Shown in pieces: positions 56,820 to 59,743 of a DNA stretch of 59,743 nucleotides. The stretch is from positions 1 to 59,743 of the forward strand of contig JBBTCJ010000110.1 in the NCBI GenBank assembly GCA_038043285.1. The letters are read 5' to 3'. The notes beneath the pieces were generated by a model. It was not told where the DNA came from. It did no database searches and worked only from the letters and a program-made list of their open reading frames with translations. The translations under genes were made by a program, and so were the position numbers. Each line of letters begins with the position of its first letter. The stretch's first letter is position 1. The stretch is from JBBTCJ01 sp038043285 (lineage in GTDB: Bacteria; Planctomycetota; Phycisphaerae; UBA1845).

Positions 56820-56825
56820 ATAATA
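56820..56825 (-). promoter_or_regulatory. TATTAT -10-like hexamer 6 nt upstream of the rnd ATG
   Basis: Minus-strand TATTAT (56825-56820) is followed by TTAACA and the ATG at 56813. The -35 region is unclear. Confidence 0.35.
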
Positions 56826-57015
56826 GCTCGGACCGCGCCGCACCGGAACCCGAGTCGGCTCACCTCCCAAGGGGCAGCCCATTCTGGGGCCAGCCGCGCC
56901 CCCGATGGTCAGAGCACTGGGCGCTACCCCGGTAACATCTGGTCGCCTCACTGCAAGCCGGTCCTTCCGAGAGCGTTTGTTTTCGGATACCCTCTCACAG
57001 CTTCGCCCCCGCTCT

Positions 57016-57035
57016 CCGTAGGCCAGCGCCTACGG
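57016..57035 (+). promoter_or_regulatory. Perfect hairpin in the gyrA leader region
   Basis: CCGTAGGC (57016-57023) pairs with GCCTACGG (57028-57035) around the loop CAGC, 74 bases before the gyrA ATG. No T-tract follows. It could be a 5'-UTR stability or control element, or a dispersed palindrome. Confidence 0.4.
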
Positions 57036-57109
57036 CTCTGAACGGGTATGCGAGGTTTGCGCCCGCGGCCGCCCTGCGGACTTTGAGCTGAACACTACGA
57101 GTAAACCGA

Positions 57110-59740
57110 ATGTCTGATTCTCCGATCGCCGCTCCCGAGCGTATTGTTGACCACCGCCTCATCGACGAGATGCAGGACTCGTACCTGACCTACTCGATGA
57201 GCGTCATCATGTCCCGGGCCTTGCCCGACGTTCGCGACGGACTCAAGCCGTCCCAACGCCGCATCCTGGTCGCCATGAACGACCTGAACCTCGGACCCCG
57301 GGCGCAGACCAAGAAGTGCTCCAAGATCAGCGGCGACACCAGCGGCAACTATCACCCGCACGGCGACGCCGTGATCTACCCCACCCTCGTCCGGCTCGCT
57401 CAGGCGTGGAACATGCGCCAGCCGCTCGTGGACGGCCAAGGCAACTACGGCTCCATCGACGGCGACCCCCCCGCAGCGATGCGTTACACCGAGGCGCGGA
57501 TGGCCCAGGCGGCTGTCGACCTCCTCGATGACATTGAATACGAAACCGTTGACTTTGTCCCCAACTATGACAACTCTCGGGTCGAACCGACGGTGCTGCC
57601 GGGGAAGTTCCCCAACCTACTCATCAACGGGGCTACGGGCATCGCGGTCGGGATGGCCACCAACCTCCCCACCCACAACGTGGGCGAGGTGTGCGACGCG
57701 CTGCTGCTGTACCTGGACAATCCCAACGCGACCCTCGCCGAGTTCATGAAGGTCTTGCCCGGACCGGACTTCCCAACCGGCGGGCAAATCTGCGGGCGAC
57801 GTGGCATCGTTGACGCCTATTCGACCGGGCGCGGGTCCATCGTCCTCCGCGGGAAGTGCCACGTCGAGGAAGGCCGCAACGAAAGGAAAACCATCGTCAT
57901 CGACGAGTTGCCCTACACCGTGCTGCGCAGCTCGGTCACCGAACGCATCGCGACGGCCGTGAAATCCGGGCAAATCAAGGACGTCTCCGCGGTCAACGAC
58001 GCCTCCGATCGCAAATCCGACGTGCGCATCGAAGTCGAGTTGAAACGCGACGCCAATGAAGACGTCGTCATCAACCAACTGTTCGAGTACACCCCGCTTC
58101 AGTCCAGCTTCCACATCATGAACATCGCCCTGGTGGGTCGTCAGCCCCAGACCCTGACCCTCAAGGACATGCTCCGGCTGTACGTCGAACACCGCAAGGA
58201 CGTCATCCGCCGGCGGACCAGCTTCCTCCTCCGCCGCGCCAAGCAACGCGCCCACGTGCTGGAGGGATTGATCCTCGCCGTCGGCGAGATCGACGCGATC
58301 ATCCAACTGATTCGCAAGTCGCCCGATCCGACGACGGCTCGGGATAACCTGATGGCCCGGCCGCTCCGCCTGCCCGAACAGGCGGTCCTGCGAAAGCTGC
58401 TGGCGGAATCCTTCGTCAAGCGATTCGGCCAATCCGACTGCCGACTGACGGCCGTCCAGGCGAACGCCATCTTGTCCATGCAGCTTCAGAGGCTGACCGG
58501 ACTGGAAATCGAAAAACTCGCCGAGGAATACAACAAACTCGTCGAGGAGATCGAAGGCTACGAGGCGATCCTCCGCGACGAGCGACTGGTGCGCGACGTC
58601 ATCCGCGAAGACCTGCATGAGATGAAGCAGACGTACAAGAGCAAACGTCGCACCGAGATCGTGGAGGCCGTCGGCGAGTTCAGCATGGAGGAACTCATCC
58701 CCGACGAGCCGGTCGTCGTCACCATCTCGCACGAGGGATACATCAAGCGGACGGACATCGAGTCCTACCGCAAGCAGGGGCGAGGCGGAAAAGGCGTCCG
58801 CGGCGGTTCCACCAAGGAAGGCGACTTCCTTGAACACCTCTTCGTCGTCTCCACCCACGACTACCTGCTATTCTTCACCGATCGCGGGCGAGTCTATTGG
58901 GCACGCGTCTTCGACCTGCCCATCATGGGCCGAACCTCGCGCGGGCGATCCATCGCCAATCTGCTCCAGATGCAGCCCAACGAATGCCACAAGGCCGTCC
59001 TGCCCGTGAAGCAGTTCGAGGAATCGTTCATCTTCTTTGCCACGGCCAAAGGAACAGTGAAAAAGACGCCGATGGCCGCCTACAGCCGACCCCGACCCAG
59101 CGGCATCATCGCCATCTCGCTGGACCCGGATGACTCGCTGGTCAACGTCGAACGCACCACCGGCGAAAACGAAATCGTCCTCGGCTCGCGCGACGGAATG
59201 GCCGTCCGATTCCATGAAAAAGACGTCCGCGCCATGGGCCGCAGCGCTCACGGCGTCCGCGGCATGAACCTCGAATCCAGCGACCTGGTCGTCGCCATGG
59301 TCGCCATCAACCCCGGATTGTCCTTGCTTTCGATCTGCGAGAACGGATACGGGAAACGGACGGACATCGAGGAATACCGCAAGACCCGCCGCGGCGGCAA
59401 GGGCGTAATCAACATCAAGACCACCGATCGCAACGGCAAGGTCGTTGCCATCCTCGCGGTGTCCGATAGTGACGAACTCATGTTCATCACCGCCAAGGGC
59501 ATGATGCTCCGCACCGACCTCGCCGCCGTACGCGAGATCGGCCGGGCGACCCAGGGCGTTCGACTCATTCGACTGGATGACGCCGACAAGGTCGTCGCCT
59601 CAGCCAAGATTCCGCCGGATGCGGATGGCGGACAGGTAGGCGAGGCGACGGACGCCGAAACGGATACAACCGCGGACGCCGATCCCAGCCCGTCGAACGA
59701 TCCCGCGCCTGATGCGGCCGGCAACGACGTCGAAGCGTAG
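57110..59740 (+). CDS. gyrA: DNA gyrase subunit A
   Basis: The 876-residue protein is the cleavage-rejoining subunit that, with GyrB, introduces negative supercoils. The catalytic Tyr126 lies in AMRYTEARM. The N-terminal winged-helix and tower domains run to about residue 500. The C-terminal beta-pinwheel has the GyrA box as KQGRGGKGVRGG, with a second blade KTRRGGKGVI, which separates it from ParC. The quinolone-region helix reads YHPHGDAVIYP: the positions equivalent to E. coli Ser83 and Asp87 are Ala87 and Pro91. The C-terminus ends in an acidic tail (about 45 residues rich in Asp/Glu/Pro). ATG 57110 is preceded by GAGTAAACCGA. The gene is divergent from rnd with 296 bases between, and the window ends 3 bases past its stop. 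GyrB is not in the window. Confidence 0.96.
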   Translation: MSDSPIAAPERIVDHRLIDEMQDSYLTYSMSVIMSRALPDVRDGLKPSQRRILVAMNDLNLGPRAQTKKCSKISGDTSGNYHPHGDAVIYPTLVRLAQAWNMRQPLVDGQGNYGSIDGDPPAAMRYTEARMAQAAVDLLDDIEYETVDFVPNYDNSRVEPTVLPGKFPNLLINGATGIAVGMATNLPTHNVGEVCDALLLYLDNPNATLAEFMKVLPGPDFPTGGQICGRRGIVDAYSTGRGSIVLRGKCHVEEGRNERKTIVIDELPYTVLRSSVTERIATAVKSGQIKDVSAVNDASDRKSDVRIEVELKRDANEDVVINQLFEYTPLQSSFHIMNIALVGRQPQTLTLKDMLRLYVEHRKDVIRRRTSFLLRRAKQRAHVLEGLILAVGEIDAIIQLIRKSPDPTTARDNLMARPLRLPEQAVLRKLLAESFVKRFGQSDCRLTAVQANAILSMQLQRLTGLEIEKLAEEYNKLVEEIEGYEAILRDERLVRDVIREDLHEMKQTYKSKRRTEIVEAVGEFSMEELIPDEPVVVTISHEGYIKRTDIESYRKQGRGGKGVRGGSTKEGDFLEHLFVVSTHDYLLFFTDRGRVYWARVFDLPIMGRTSRGRSIANLLQMQPNECHKAVLPVKQFEESFIFFATAKGTVKKTPMAAYSRPRPSGIIAISLDPDDSLVNVERTTGENEIVLGSRDGMAVRFHEKDVRAMGRSAHGVRGMNLESSDLVVAMVAINPGLSLLSICENGYGKRTDIEEYRKTRRGGKGVINIKTTDRNGKVVAILAVSDSDELMFITAKGMMLRTDLAAVREIGRATQGVRLIRLDDADKVVASAKIPPDADGGQVGEATDAETDTTADADPSPSNDPAPDAAGNDVEA

Positions 59741-59743
59741 GGG

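Overview
The window is high-GC bacterial DNA and most resembles a planctomycete, probably of the Phycisphaerae type. This is inferred from gene content only: very large secreted proteins with dockerin-like C-termini, an OPT transporter, a membrane pyrophosphatase of the PVC/Leptospira sequence type, a GyrA with the planctomycete-like quinolone region, and several protein families I know mainly from that phylum. A 10-N scaffold gap at 18635-18644 shows that it is a draft assembly, probably metagenomic. I recognise 28 protein-coding genes and no tRNA or rRNA genes.

Layout. 0.1-6.2 kb (minus strand): an AhpD-like protein with an in-frame TGA that looks like selenocysteine, an L,D-transpeptidase, a dicarboxylate/amino-acid symporter and a proton-pumping pyrophosphatase. 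6.6-14.4 kb (plus): a CPBP protease, a KimA-like permease, a GNAT protein, dnaA and a membrane glycosyltransferase. 14.4-18.2 kb: a QueC-like enzyme, a DUF1015 protein, a membrane protein and a small zinc-ribbon membrane protein. 18.3-27.8 kb (minus): an OPT transporter, then a MacAB/Lol-like ABC export operon with one ATPase, two tandem permease pairs and one adaptor. 28.0-43.0 kb: two giant divergent secreted proteins, one built from four copies of a roughly 210-residue module and the other carrying four formylglycine-generating-enzyme-like domains without the catalytic cysteines. 43.3-55.5 kb: an HD-GYP/HDOD signalling protein, a large TPR protein with an EpsI-like partner, a NeuD-type acetyltransferase, a lipid A-type acyltransferase and a secreted hypothetical protein. 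55.6-59.7 kb: ribonuclease D, divergent from gyrA.

How the parts relate. Most genes serve the cell envelope: ion and proton transport, wall cross-linking, lipid and glycan acylation, lipoprotein or peptide export and surface proteins. The exceptions are the replication and topology genes dnaA and gyrA and a 3'-5' exoribonuclease.

The strongest unusual signals are three. First, the 182-codon CMD/AhpD protein reads through one TGA at the second position of its CxxC active site, with a bacterial SECIS-like hairpin at the right distance. Second, a family of dispersed REP-like hairpins carries a 5' GTAG tetranucleotide and covarying stems. Third, several genes have -10 hexamers 5-8 nt before the start codon, which suggests leaderless transcripts.
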